The notes under the pieces: generated by a model
The model's database searches: none
What the model saw: only the letters and a program-made list of their open reading frames with translations
What the model was told of the DNA's origin: nothing
Translations under genes and position numbers: made by a program
Shown here: piece by piece, positions 1 through 5,331 of the stretch
How the letters are laid out: the number at the start of each line of letters is the position of its first letter
How positions within the stretch are numbered: position 1 is the first letter of the stretch
Assembly (NCBI GenBank): GCA_004377135.1
Contig: SOHS01000145.1
Location: 1 to 7,418 of the forward strand
Length of the DNA: 7,418 nucleotides
Source of the DNA: Dehalococcoidia bacterium
GTDB lineage: Bacteria > Chloroflexota > Dehalococcoidia > GIF9 > AB-539-J10
Direction: 5' to 3'

Positions 1-85
1 AGAGAAACAGGATGGGAAAAGCAGCAAACAACAGTGGGTAGAAAACCACCGGACCCTTGAAAATAGCTCTTAAATTCTGCTTCAT
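1..85 (-). CDS. N-terminus of an integral membrane protein, partial
   Basis: Only the first 28 codons are inside the window; the gene continues past position 1. The ATG at 85-83 is the first ATG in this frame after an in-frame TGA further upstream. The peptide begins MKQNLRAIFKGP, basic and short, followed by a hydrophobic stretch (VVFYPLLFAAFPILFL, residues 13-28) that would be the first membrane segment. From memory, this opening resembles large polytopic proteins with a sulfatase or LTA-synthase-like domain found in Chloroflexota and Cyanobacteria, but 28 residues cannot establish that. Its ATG overlaps the stop of the preceding 31-codon ORF as ATGA, which suggests translational coupling. 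No strong Shine-Dalgarno sequence is visible. I am fairly sure it is a membrane-protein start and unsure of the family. Confidence 0.6.
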   Translation of the reverse strand, partial: MKQNLRAIFKGPVVFYPLLFAAFPILFL

Positions 86-177
86 CTCTGTACCCGGCGC
101 ATCAGATACAGCACCCGTTGTGATTCTAGGATATCGGCGGAATCATCTATGGTGAAATAGCTACTAAAAGATAGCAT
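82..177 (-). CDS. Small ORF of 31 codons, unidentified
   Basis: An ATG at 177-175 opens a 31-residue frame that begins MLSFSSYFTIDDSADILESQ and ends in RRVQR, with its TGA at 84-82. A GGAG (plus-strand CTCC at 188-191) lies 10 nt upstream of the ATG. The stop overlaps the ATG of the following membrane-protein gene by 4 nt (ATGA), a typical operon junction. Composition is ordinary for a protein. I do not recognise it. It may be a genuine leader-like small protein, the last part of a deleted gene whose C-terminus is still coupled to its neighbour, or chance. It is too short to decide from sequence alone. Confidence 0.3.
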   Translation of the reverse strand: MLSFSSYFTIDDSADILESQRVLYLMRRVQR

Positions 178-182
178 ACTCT

Positions 183-413
183 TTATTCTCCAGCAAGTCG
201 TAATGGCGCTGAACGCAATATCTGCACGGCATCTTTTTCGGAGGCGCTGGCAAGGTTATTGTCTGTTCGGTCAGGAGATATGAACGCAGCGCCCAAAGCA
301 GCTATCGTGGTTATATCCATGGAGTATTTCCGAAGATAATGCGGCACACCCGCACCGATAAAGATTTCATAAAGCCTGTCCACGGATTGGTCTAGCCAAA
401 TATATATTGACGT
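183..413 (-). pseudogene. C-terminal remnant of an iron-containing alcohol dehydrogenase
   Basis: The frame is open from just after an in-frame TAA (416-414) to a TAA at 185-183. A possible GTG at 383 would give 66 residues, but family-like sequence starts further upstream (WLDQSVDRLYEIF). The stretch GVPHYLRKYSMD, an alanine-rich helix (IAALGAAF), DRTDNN and EKDAVQILRSA match, in order and spacing, the last helices of Fe-dependent alcohol dehydrogenases: the G-P-x-x-L-R turn, the N-N/N-P motif, then a final E-D-x-x-x-I-L helix. About 300 N-terminal residues, including the NAD-binding domain and the metal-binding histidines, are missing, so it cannot be active. Members of this family reduce phosphonoacetaldehyde in phosphonate pathways or polyol precursors elsewhere. 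The break lies beside the promoter of the divergent nucleotidyltransferase gene, which suggests a rearrangement junction. The family match is by eye. Confidence 0.55.
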
Positions 414-435
414 TTAACAGAAAATATAATAATAT
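407..435 (+). promoter_or_regulatory. Candidate sigma70-type promoter for the nucleotidyltransferase-transporter pair
   Basis: TTGACG (407-412, five of six to the -35 consensus) is followed after 17 nt by TAATAT (430-435, four of six to the -10 consensus). The area is very AT-rich and also holds two perfect TATAAT hexamers at 425-430 and 433-438, but those sit at 12 and 20 nt spacing from this -35 box. The nucleotidyltransferase ATG is at 478, with GGAGGA at 464-469, leaving a leader of about 35 nt. The exact -10 box is uncertain. Confidence 0.45.
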
Positions 436-438
436 AAT
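423..438 (+). repeat. Tandem 8-bp repeat AATATAAT x2 over the -10 region
   Basis: AATATAAT occurs twice with no gap (423-430 and 431-438), directly across the candidate -10 region. Ribbon-helix-helix proteins commonly bind short repeated sites in promoters, and the gene downstream encodes such a domain, so this could be an operator. In AT-rich DNA it could also be chance. Confidence 0.4.
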
Positions 439-477
439 GATTGTCGATTATTTTTATCAGGTTGGAGGAACATTCTA

Positions 478-1377
478 ATGCCTTTAATTCAAAGAAACAT
501 TGAGATTGATTCAGAGGTCTGGGCTAAACTTAAACAAGAAGCGATAGCAAAAAATAGAAATGTCCGCGATTTGGCGGGAGAAATTTTGGCTGATTATGCA
601 ATTGAAAGTGATAAGACAAAAGGGCAGAGAAACGTAAAAGCAATAATTATAGCAGCGGGTATGAGCTCTCGTTTAGCGGAACTAACTGATGACAAGCCGA
701 AATGCATGCTTGAGATAAAAGGCAAAACAATCTTACAACGGCAAATAGAGGCATTCAATCAATGCGGGATAGATGAAATAATAGTTATCAGGGGTTATAA
801 AAAGGAAGTAATCAATTATACCGGCGTGAAGTATATTTATAATCAAAATTATAGGCGAAACAATATACTGGAATCATTAATGTACGCAGAAAATGATATG
901 GATGGCGAGTTTATAGCGACATATTCCGATATCCTTTTTAAAACCAGTGTTGTAAGGGCATTATTGGAAAGCAAAGCTGATATTTCTATAGTTACTGATA
1001 TAGCCTGGAAGTCTCATTACAAAAAGCGCTTTCAGCATCCTATAGAAGAGGCAGAAAAAGTAATTGTCAGCAACAATAGAGTGGTAGAAATCGGTAAGGC
1101 CACTAACCCAAACGAAGCATACGGTGAATTCATTGGATTGGCAAAATTCACCAATCCCGGTGCTGAGATATTAAAAACGAACTACAAAAGAGTAGTAGCC
1201 GAATTCGGCAAAACGCAATTCCACACCGCTCCCTCAGTTGAGCAAGCATATTTAACAGACATGTTCCAGGAACTGATTGACAAGGGTTACACTATTTCTA
1301 ACGTTGATATCAAAGGTCAGTGGATGGAGCTTGATACCGTCGAAGACATCAACACGGCAAGAAAGGTGTGGGACTAG
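478..1377 (+). CDS. LicC/PntC-like nucleotidyltransferase with an N-terminal ribbon-helix-helix domain
   Basis: 299 residues. Residues about 54-299 form a sugar-phosphate/phosphocholine-type nucleotidyltransferase. They contain AAGMSSRL (59-66, nucleotide loop), KPK (73-75), an N-N-x-x-x-S segment (128-133), YSDILF (149-154, with the Asp that normally binds metal), EAEKV (191-195), GEFIGL (216-221) and W-x-E-L-D-T-x-E-D (282-290). This layout is closest to cytidylyltransferases for phosphocholine (LicC) or 2-aminoethylphosphonate (PntC), so CTP plus a phosphorylated or phosphonylated small molecule giving a CDP- or CMP-adduct is the likely reaction. The substrate cannot be read. Residues 1-50 are unusual: a strand (IQRNIEID) and two helices (SEVWAKLKQEAIAKN, NVRDLAGEILADYAIE) typical of Arc/CopG DNA-binding domains. 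The start is supported by GGAGGA 8 nt upstream. No ATG lies between M1 and M62, and M62 falls inside the nucleotide loop. The gene is AT-rich compared with the rhamnose genes, and the transporter follows after 1 nt. Confidence 0.85.
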   Translation: MPLIQRNIEIDSEVWAKLKQEAIAKNRNVRDLAGEILADYAIESDKTKGQRNVKAIIIAAGMSSRLAELTDDKPKCMLEIKGKTILQRQIEAFNQCGIDEIIVIRGYKKEVINYTGVKYIYNQNYRRNNILESLMYAENDMDGEFIATYSDILFKTSVVRALLESKADISIVTDIAWKSHYKKRFQHPIEEAEKVIVSNNRVVEIGKATNPNEAYGEFIGLAKFTNPGAEILKTNYKRVVAEFGKTQFHTAPSVEQAYLTDMFQELIDKGYTISNVDIKGQWMELDTVEDINTARKVWD

Positions 1378-1378
1378 G

Positions 1379-2581
1379 ATGACTGAAGCAAAGCAACAAC
1401 GGAAGCCGAGGATCAACTTAGTATTTTGGAATTTGTGGTCGACATATGCCATCTTCTACTTTGGGAGGGTTAATTATTCGCTTATAATCCCTATACTTTT
1501 GGTAACTTATCGCGGCGATTTGACGTTTTATAATGTTGGGATGGTTGCTAGCGGATTTATGACAGCATACCTCGTTGGGCAGTTCCTTCACGGGCAGTTA
1601 TCGGAGAGGTTTAACCCCTTTGTTTATATGGCTGTTGGACTTATAGGCTCGGCGGTAATGAATGCCTTCCTTGGGTTTGCGGGGGGGTTTTTCTGGATGT
1701 TAATGATTGGCGAGATAATTGATGGGGGGTTTCAGTCAATGGGGTGGTCCTCCGCAGTGAGAGCCAATGCGCTTACATCCGCTAACATTGAGCGGGATGC
1801 CACACGATTAGGCACTTCCTACCAAATTGGTAACTCAGTAGTGTGGCTTATATGCGGTTTTGTAATCGGAACTTTTGGTTGGCAATGGGGATTTTGGGTT
1901 GCATCAATAGTAATGTTCATTCGTGCCATAGTGTTACTAAAAACTAGACCAAAGATAGAGTTCATACCTCGCCCTTTCAAGGAAAGAGTAAAGCTCACTG
2001 TCAATTTTTCGATAGTTATCAGTGCACTATCATTATGTCTCTTGAATATGGTCAGGTATGGAGTAATAATCTGGATTCCAACGTATTTATATTTAGAACA
2101 TGCTATGCCAATAGAGAAGGTAGGATTGAATGTATTTTTGATACCACTAGCCGGGGTGGTGGGCACACTTATGTATAATAGGCTGAAAATTCACAAGGAT
2201 ATCCTCACTGTCATATACGTGATATCTTTGGCGGTCGTAATGTTTGTTTTACCTAGCGTGTCTGGAATGGTTATGCTGGCGCTACTTGTGCTAAGTGGAT
2301 TCTTAGTCTATGGACCTCACGTGTTCCTGGTGTCGACAGTACCCAGCAGGTTTGCTAGTCAACGCATTGTAGCTGCTGCTACCGGCTTCATTGATGGTTG
2401 GGCGTATATTGGCACTGTGATAATAGGTATAGCTGTCCCCTTTATATTAGACAAAACTGGCTACTGGAGTTCTGTATTCTACTTCTGGGGTGCAATATCA
2501 TTGGTCATGGCTGGCTTGGTAACAGTGATGTTTGTGAAAGCCATGATTAAACGGAAGTTTGAGGGAGGCCCAGAGCTTTAG
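1379..2581 (+). CDS. MFS transporter of the organophosphate:phosphate antiporter type (GlpT/UhpT-like)
   Basis: 400 residues with about 12 hydrophobic segments; a plasma-membrane carrier. It follows the GlpT layout: FYFGRVNYSLIIP (27-39) aligns with the first-helix segment of GlpT holding phosphate-binding Arg45 (here R30), and NMVRYGVIIWIPTYL (223-237) aligns with the segment holding GlpT Arg269 (here R226). Also present are the loop signature GQFLHGQLSERFNP (67-80), FQSMGWSSAVR (118-128) and, near the C-terminus, FLVYGP and ATGFIDGWAYIG. Having both arginines favours a phosphorylated or phosphonylated organic anion as substrate. The frame is open further upstream to an ATG at 1277, but that would overlap the nucleotidyltransferase by 101 nt and add a non-homologous segment. 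The ATG at 1379, one base after the upstream stop, puts the basic tail (KQQRKPR) before helix 1. The Shine-Dalgarno is weak (AAAGG, 12 nt away), so translational coupling is likely. Confidence 0.85.
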   Translation: MTEAKQQRKPRINLVFWNLWSTYAIFYFGRVNYSLIIPILLVTYRGDLTFYNVGMVASGFMTAYLVGQFLHGQLSERFNPFVYMAVGLIGSAVMNAFLGFAGGFFWMLMIGEIIDGGFQSMGWSSAVRANALTSANIERDATRLGTSYQIGNSVVWLICGFVIGTFGWQWGFWVASIVMFIRAIVLLKTRPKIEFIPRPFKERVKLTVNFSIVISALSLCLLNMVRYGVIIWIPTYLYLEHAMPIEKVGLNVFLIPLAGVVGTLMYNRLKIHKDILTVIYVISLAVVMFVLPSVSGMVMLALLVLSGFLVYGPHVFLVSTVPSRFASQRIVAAATGFIDGWAYIGTVIIGIAVPFILDKTGYWSSVFYFWGAISLVMAGLVTVMFVKAMIKRKFEGGPEL

Positions 2582-2709
2582 CCGGCGTGGGGCGCTTACT
2601 TGTTAGCGGACACCTAAAGACGGCCGCTTCAACTATCTTTGCACTCAGAACATTATGTACTTTGTATATAGATTCAAGCTCTGGGGAATTTAAGAGCTCG
2701 CGAAATTTC

Positions 2710-3885
2710 TTAGCTTTGGTCACTTTTGCCTACCCCTCCATTTTCCATGGGGTTGGTCTCTTGCGAAATGAGACGATGGACATAATCGGCTCCGATTTCA
2801 GCCGACTTACCAAAGTGAAATAGATACTGCTCCCGCAATTTAATTATAGCTTTTTTGTATTGCGGAGCGGCAGATACGAGTTGGCTGATGACAGTTGGCA
2901 CTGTGGCTAATTCTTCAGGCTTCACAATAACGCCGATTTTTGTCCGTGTAGCAAGTTCCAGCGGTTCAATATTCAAATCACGATACTTTTCATTTTTTAT
3001 TTTGACAGGAACATCGAGGAATAACACGGGGCGTTCAGTACCCAATGCGTATTCAAGGGCAACACCTGAGCAATCACATATTAGAACGTCAGCCATCAAC
3101 AGCGAATTGTGTGTGGCAATTGATTTCTCCAGTGTAAAATTGGGCTTCTTACCAAATCTGTGCTCTAATCGCGCTATTAGGCGTGGGGAACGTCTTACAG
3201 TTTCCGGATGAGGTCGAACGATGACTTGATAACCTTCTCGCAAGAGAAGTCCAACAAGTTCCTCACCGCAAGATTCGAGAACATTGGCCACTCCCCACGA
3301 GGGCGCAATGAGGATAATCTCCCTGTCAGGCTGAGACGGCTTTTGGCAAACATACTCTTGATAGTCCTGATAGATGCGTTCGAGACGGTAGTAGCCGGCT
3401 TCTACGAGCGTTTTTGGGGGAAGGTTATTAAGCTTCTCATGCTGACGAATCTCTTCAACGTGGTGCGGTCCGGCGCAGAGAATGCTGTCATAATGGTCGA
3501 ACGCGCCATACCGGTACACCATGTGAGTGCTGACAAGAGCATGAACGATATAAACATAATGTACGGGATTGATTGAACGCTTGAGGTGGAATTTGTTGAG
3601 GTCGGTTAACGTCATGACGAAGACTCTGCAATCAACAAATGCCATGAAGAATGGTAATAACCTGTTCAGGTAGAAAGTCTTTATTCTTGGGTCTGAGTTA
3701 CTCAGGATTGGGTCATGCCGGTCAGACGTGATATAGCACAGCGTCCTGTTATATTCATCGGTTAGCTTTTTGATAATGCCTTCGAAATAAGGGTAATACC
3801 CGCTATGTTCGGCGTAGAATACGATAGACCTGTCTTGAACGGATAGCTTCTTGAAACGGCGATAGTGTGCTATCTCTTTCAACAT
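2710..3885 (-). CDS. CDP-glycerol glycerophosphotransferase family enzyme (TagF/TagB-like)
   Basis: 391 residues, GT-B-type CDP-glycerol:glycerophosphotransferase fold. Visible in order: an N-terminal Rossmann-like half (IVFYAEHSGYYPYFEGIIKK, 21-40), VHALVST (114-120), YDSILCAGPHHVEEI (132-146), IAPSWG (193-198), VIVRPHPE (221-228) and DCSGVALEYALGTERPVLFL (271-290). These are the family's conserved histidine, APSWG, RPHPE and DxSG blocks, with H115 and H226 the likely catalytic or phosphate-binding residues. Family members move glycerol-, ribitol- or other alditol-phosphate from a CDP carrier to a membrane or glycan acceptor at the cytoplasmic face of the membrane. No transmembrane helix is obvious. 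The length suits a single-domain transferase rather than a long polymerase. ATG 3885 is the first ATG after an in-frame TAA; only a weak AGGA about 12 nt upstream is visible. It is convergent with the transporter, with 128 nt between them that show no clear terminator. The donor could instead be a phosphonate or choline-type CDP derivative. Confidence 0.85.
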   Translation of the reverse strand: MLKEIAHYRRFKKLSVQDRSIVFYAEHSGYYPYFEGIIKKLTDEYNRTLCYITSDRHDPILSNSDPRIKTFYLNRLLPFFMAFVDCRVFVMTLTDLNKFHLKRSINPVHYVYIVHALVSTHMVYRYGAFDHYDSILCAGPHHVEEIRQHEKLNNLPPKTLVEAGYYRLERIYQDYQEYVCQKPSQPDREIILIAPSWGVANVLESCGEELVGLLLREGYQVIVRPHPETVRRSPRLIARLEHRFGKKPNFTLEKSIATHNSLLMADVLICDCSGVALEYALGTERPVLFLDVPVKIKNEKYRDLNIEPLELATRTKIGVIVKPEELATVPTVISQLVSAAPQYKKAIIKLREQYLFHFGKSAEIGADYVHRLISQETNPMENGGVGKSDQS

Positions 3886-3922
3886 GGGCGAAGTTTATCC
3901 TAATACACTCGCTAGCGCAGCT

Positions 3923-4012
3923 TCATTTTGCCAAGTTTACCTGGCAGTAGACGATGCAATCACGCCAGAAAAGGAAGCCGCTGGGGTCACGGAAGTAAGC
4001 CGGGAGCTGTGC
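3923..4012 (-). pseudogene. N-terminal remnant of a class I SAM-dependent methyltransferase
   Basis: The minus-strand frame between the small membrane-protein gene and the glycerophosphotransferase gene reads AQLPAYFRDPSGFLFWRD, then CIVYCQVNLAK and a TGA at 3925-3923. F-R-D-P-S-G-F-(L/V)-F followed by R-D-G-x-(L/I/V)-Y-R-Q-V is, from memory, the conserved opening of a family of class I methyltransferases found in surface-polysaccharide loci, upstream of their SAM-binding domain. Here the usual Gly and Arg are both Cys, each explained by one base change (GGC and CGC to TGC). The reading stops before any methyltransferase domain, which points to decay or truncation. No functional start is evident; a GTG at 4048 inside the neighbouring gene is possible but has no properly spaced ribosome binding site. 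The family match is by eye on about 25 residues. Confidence 0.45.
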
Positions 4013-4013
4013 G

Positions 4014-4316
4014 CTATTCGCTCTTCTCAGTTTCCTCAGTCTCCCCACCCTCCTCCTTATGTCTTCGCCTCGCGAATACATTGGTTAAGAAATTCTTCAC
4101 CCTTACCCTATATATACCAGTCATAGCCGCCCCTCCGATAACCAAGCCAATGAGTACCTGCGATATAATGGTAAGTGTGCCGGGGCCGATATAATAGGCA
4201 TGAGCTGCCTGGTCGAATGTACCAGCATCAACAGAGGCATAAACCGTTTGCGAGAAAATCAAGAAAAGCGAAACGCTGAGTGCGAGTGTGATTCCTAGAT
4301 GTTTTACCCTATTCAT
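4014..4316 (-). CDS. Small secreted/membrane protein with YIGPG motif
   Basis: 100 residues. The N-terminus looks like a signal peptide: basic MNRVK, a hydrophobic core to about residue 22, and a likely cleavage site after VYA (27). YYIGPG at 41-46 is followed by one membrane helix (about 48-68, TIISQVLIGLVIGGAAMTG), then a basic stretch (YRVRVKNFLTNVFARRR) and an acidic tail. Y-I-x-P-G plus one helix plus a basic segment is a recurrent small-protein architecture in bacterial polysaccharide and sulfatase/phosphodiesterase loci; its biochemical role is not known to me. The topology suggests that YIGPG sits outside at the membrane surface and the charged tail in the cytoplasm. The start is supported by AAAGGAG (plus-strand 4324-4330) 7 nt before the ATG and by its own promoter. 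The stop adjoins the methyltransferase remnant, suggesting that the two were once one operon. Confidence 0.75.
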   Translation of the reverse strand: MNRVKHLGITLALSVSLFLIFSQTVYASVDAGTFDQAAHAYYIGPGTLTIISQVLIGLVIGGAAMTGIYRVRVKNFLTNVFARRRHKEEGGETEETEKSE

Positions 4317-4353
4317 GCTGCTGCTCCTTTCCGTGTTGTGTTAATTACTGAAC

Positions 4354-4382
4354 ATGTTAGCTAACCGATATGTGTTTGTCAA
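4354..4382 (-). promoter_or_regulatory. Sigma70-type promoter for the YIGPG protein gene
   Basis: On the minus strand there is a perfect -35 box TTGACA (plus-strand TGTCAA, 4377-4382), a 17-nt spacer, and TAACAT as the -10 box (plus-strand ATGTTA, 4354-4359). Transcription would start near 4347, about 30 nt before the ATG and just upstream of the AAAGGAG. It lies between the end of rfbD and the small gene, so that gene can be expressed independently of the rhamnose operon. Confidence 0.75.
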
Positions 4383-4400
4383 CTTGCGTGTCGCCGAGGG

Positions 4401-4438
4401 GTTGGGATTGCCACGGCACTGCGTGCCTCGCAATGACA
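4401..4438 (-). repeat. Palindromic intergenic repeat (MITE-like, GTCATTGCGAGG type)
   Basis: Read on the minus strand, this is TGTCATTGCGAGG, then GCACGCAGTGCC, then GTGGCAATCCC. It folds into a hairpin: ATTGC (4407-4411) pairs with GCAAT (4430-4434), GGCAC (4415-4419) with GTGCC (4423-4427), around a 3-nt loop (4420-4422) and small internal bulges. Closely similar short palindromes are scattered between genes in many bacterial genomes, including Dehalococcoidia. It encodes nothing and has no adjacent T-run, so it is not a classic intrinsic terminator. It lies 3' of rfbD and 5' of the promoter at 4354-4382. Confidence 0.7.
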
Positions 4439-4461
4439 CTCGGGAAAGGGGCTGGTTGCTT

Positions 4462-5331
4462 TCAGGTAATGTGCCCTCTGGCTACCAGGTAATCTTTTAA
4501 CGCTTCCTGCCAGGGTCTCATGTCATCCATGCCCAGGAGCCGCAGGTGGGAATTATCCAGCACCGAATAACGGGGTCTCCGGGCTTTCTGGGGGTACTGG
4601 TCTGAAGTTATGGGGACGACCGGGGTCGTTATGCCAGCCAGCTTAAGTATCTCCACGGTGAACTCATACCATGAGGAGGCACCTTTATTGGTGATATGGG
4701 ATATGCCGTAATAGTCGGTGGCCATCAACTGGGCTATTTTCCGGGCTAAATCCCCGGTGTAGGTGGGGGAGAAGACCTGGTCATTGACCACCTTGAGCTC
4801 ATCACGCTCTCTGGCCAGCCTGAGCATGGTCTCGATGAAGTTGCCGCCCTTGCCGCTGGAGCCGGCAGTGCCGAAGAGCCCCGAAGCCCTGACGATGAAG
4901 TGTCTGAGACAAAAATGGCGAACAAGGTTTTCCCCAGCCAGCTTGGACTTACCATAGATGCTAAGGGGAACAGGTGTATCGAATTCGGTATAGGGGGTAG
5001 TTCGCGGCTCAGCCTCGCCGCCAAAGACATAGTCGGTGCTGATGTGAACCAGCCTGGCTCCAAGTTCTTGAGCAACCACGGCAACATTGCGGGCTCCCAG
5101 AGCATTCACTGAGAAAGCTTTATCTTTTTTATCTTCGCAGTCATCGACTCGAACATAGGCGGCGGTATTGATAATGATAGCCGGATTGTGTTTGAGCATG
5201 GCTTCCCTGACAGAAACTACATCGGCAATTTCGATATCAGCATGCGTAAAGGGAATGACATCGAAGTTATGCAGGGTTTGGCACAGATCAGTGCCCAGTT
5301 GCCCATTAGCGCCTGTGACCGCTACTTTCAC
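4462..5331 (-). CDS. rfbD: dTDP-4-dehydrorhamnose reductase
   Basis: 289 residues, normal length for RmlD. This is the last step of dTDP-L-rhamnose synthesis: NAD(P)H-dependent reduction of dTDP-4-keto-L-rhamnose in the cytoplasm. It is an extended SDR fold with GANGQLG (7-13, cofactor loop), the Thr of HISTDYVFGG (T99), and Y126-x3-K130 in YGKSKLAGE forming the catalytic triad. FSPTYTGDLA (187-196) and the late ARRPRYSVLDN motif are typical of the family. The start is GTG (5331-5329), which overlaps the rfbB stop as GTGA. There is no separate strong ribosome binding site, so translational coupling to rfbB is expected. It is the last gene of the rfbACBD operon; a palindromic repeat follows, but no clear intrinsic terminator. 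Confidence 0.95.
   Translation of the reverse strand: MKVAVTGANGQLGTDLCQTLHNFDVIPFTHADIEIADVVSVREAMLKHNPAIIINTAAYVRVDDCEDKKDKAFSVNALGARNVAVVAQELGARLVHISTDYVFGGEAEPRTTPYTEFDTPVPLSIYGKSKLAGENLVRHFCLRHFIVRASGLFGTAGSSGKGGNFIETMLRLARERDELKVVNDQVFSPTYTGDLARKIAQLMATDYYGISHITNKGASSWYEFTVEILKLAGITTPVVPITSDQYPQKARRPRYSVLDNSHLRLLGMDDMRPWQEALKDYLVARGHIT

Noticed and set aside
1277..1378. In-frame N-terminal extension of the MFS transporter starting at 1277
   Set aside because: It would overlap the nucleotidyltransferase by 101 nt and adds sequence without family similarity. The ATG at 1379 gives a normal basic N-terminus and a one-base operon gap.
2677..2698. Inverted repeat AGCTCT/AGAGCT as a terminator between the convergent genes
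   Set aside because: The stem is only 6 bp with a 10-nt loop and there is no T-run on either side.
2587..2823. Plus-strand frame of 78 codons after the transporter
   Set aside because: It runs antisense into the glycerophosphotransferase gene, has no family-like motifs and no convincing ribosome binding site.
3884..4194. Plus-strand frames opposite the small protein and the methyltransferase remnant
   Set aside because: They are antisense to better-supported minus-strand coding, with no recognisable domains.
4746..5112. Alternative frames on both strands inside rfbD
   Set aside because: They are shadows created by the GC-rich codon usage of a clearly intact rfbD.
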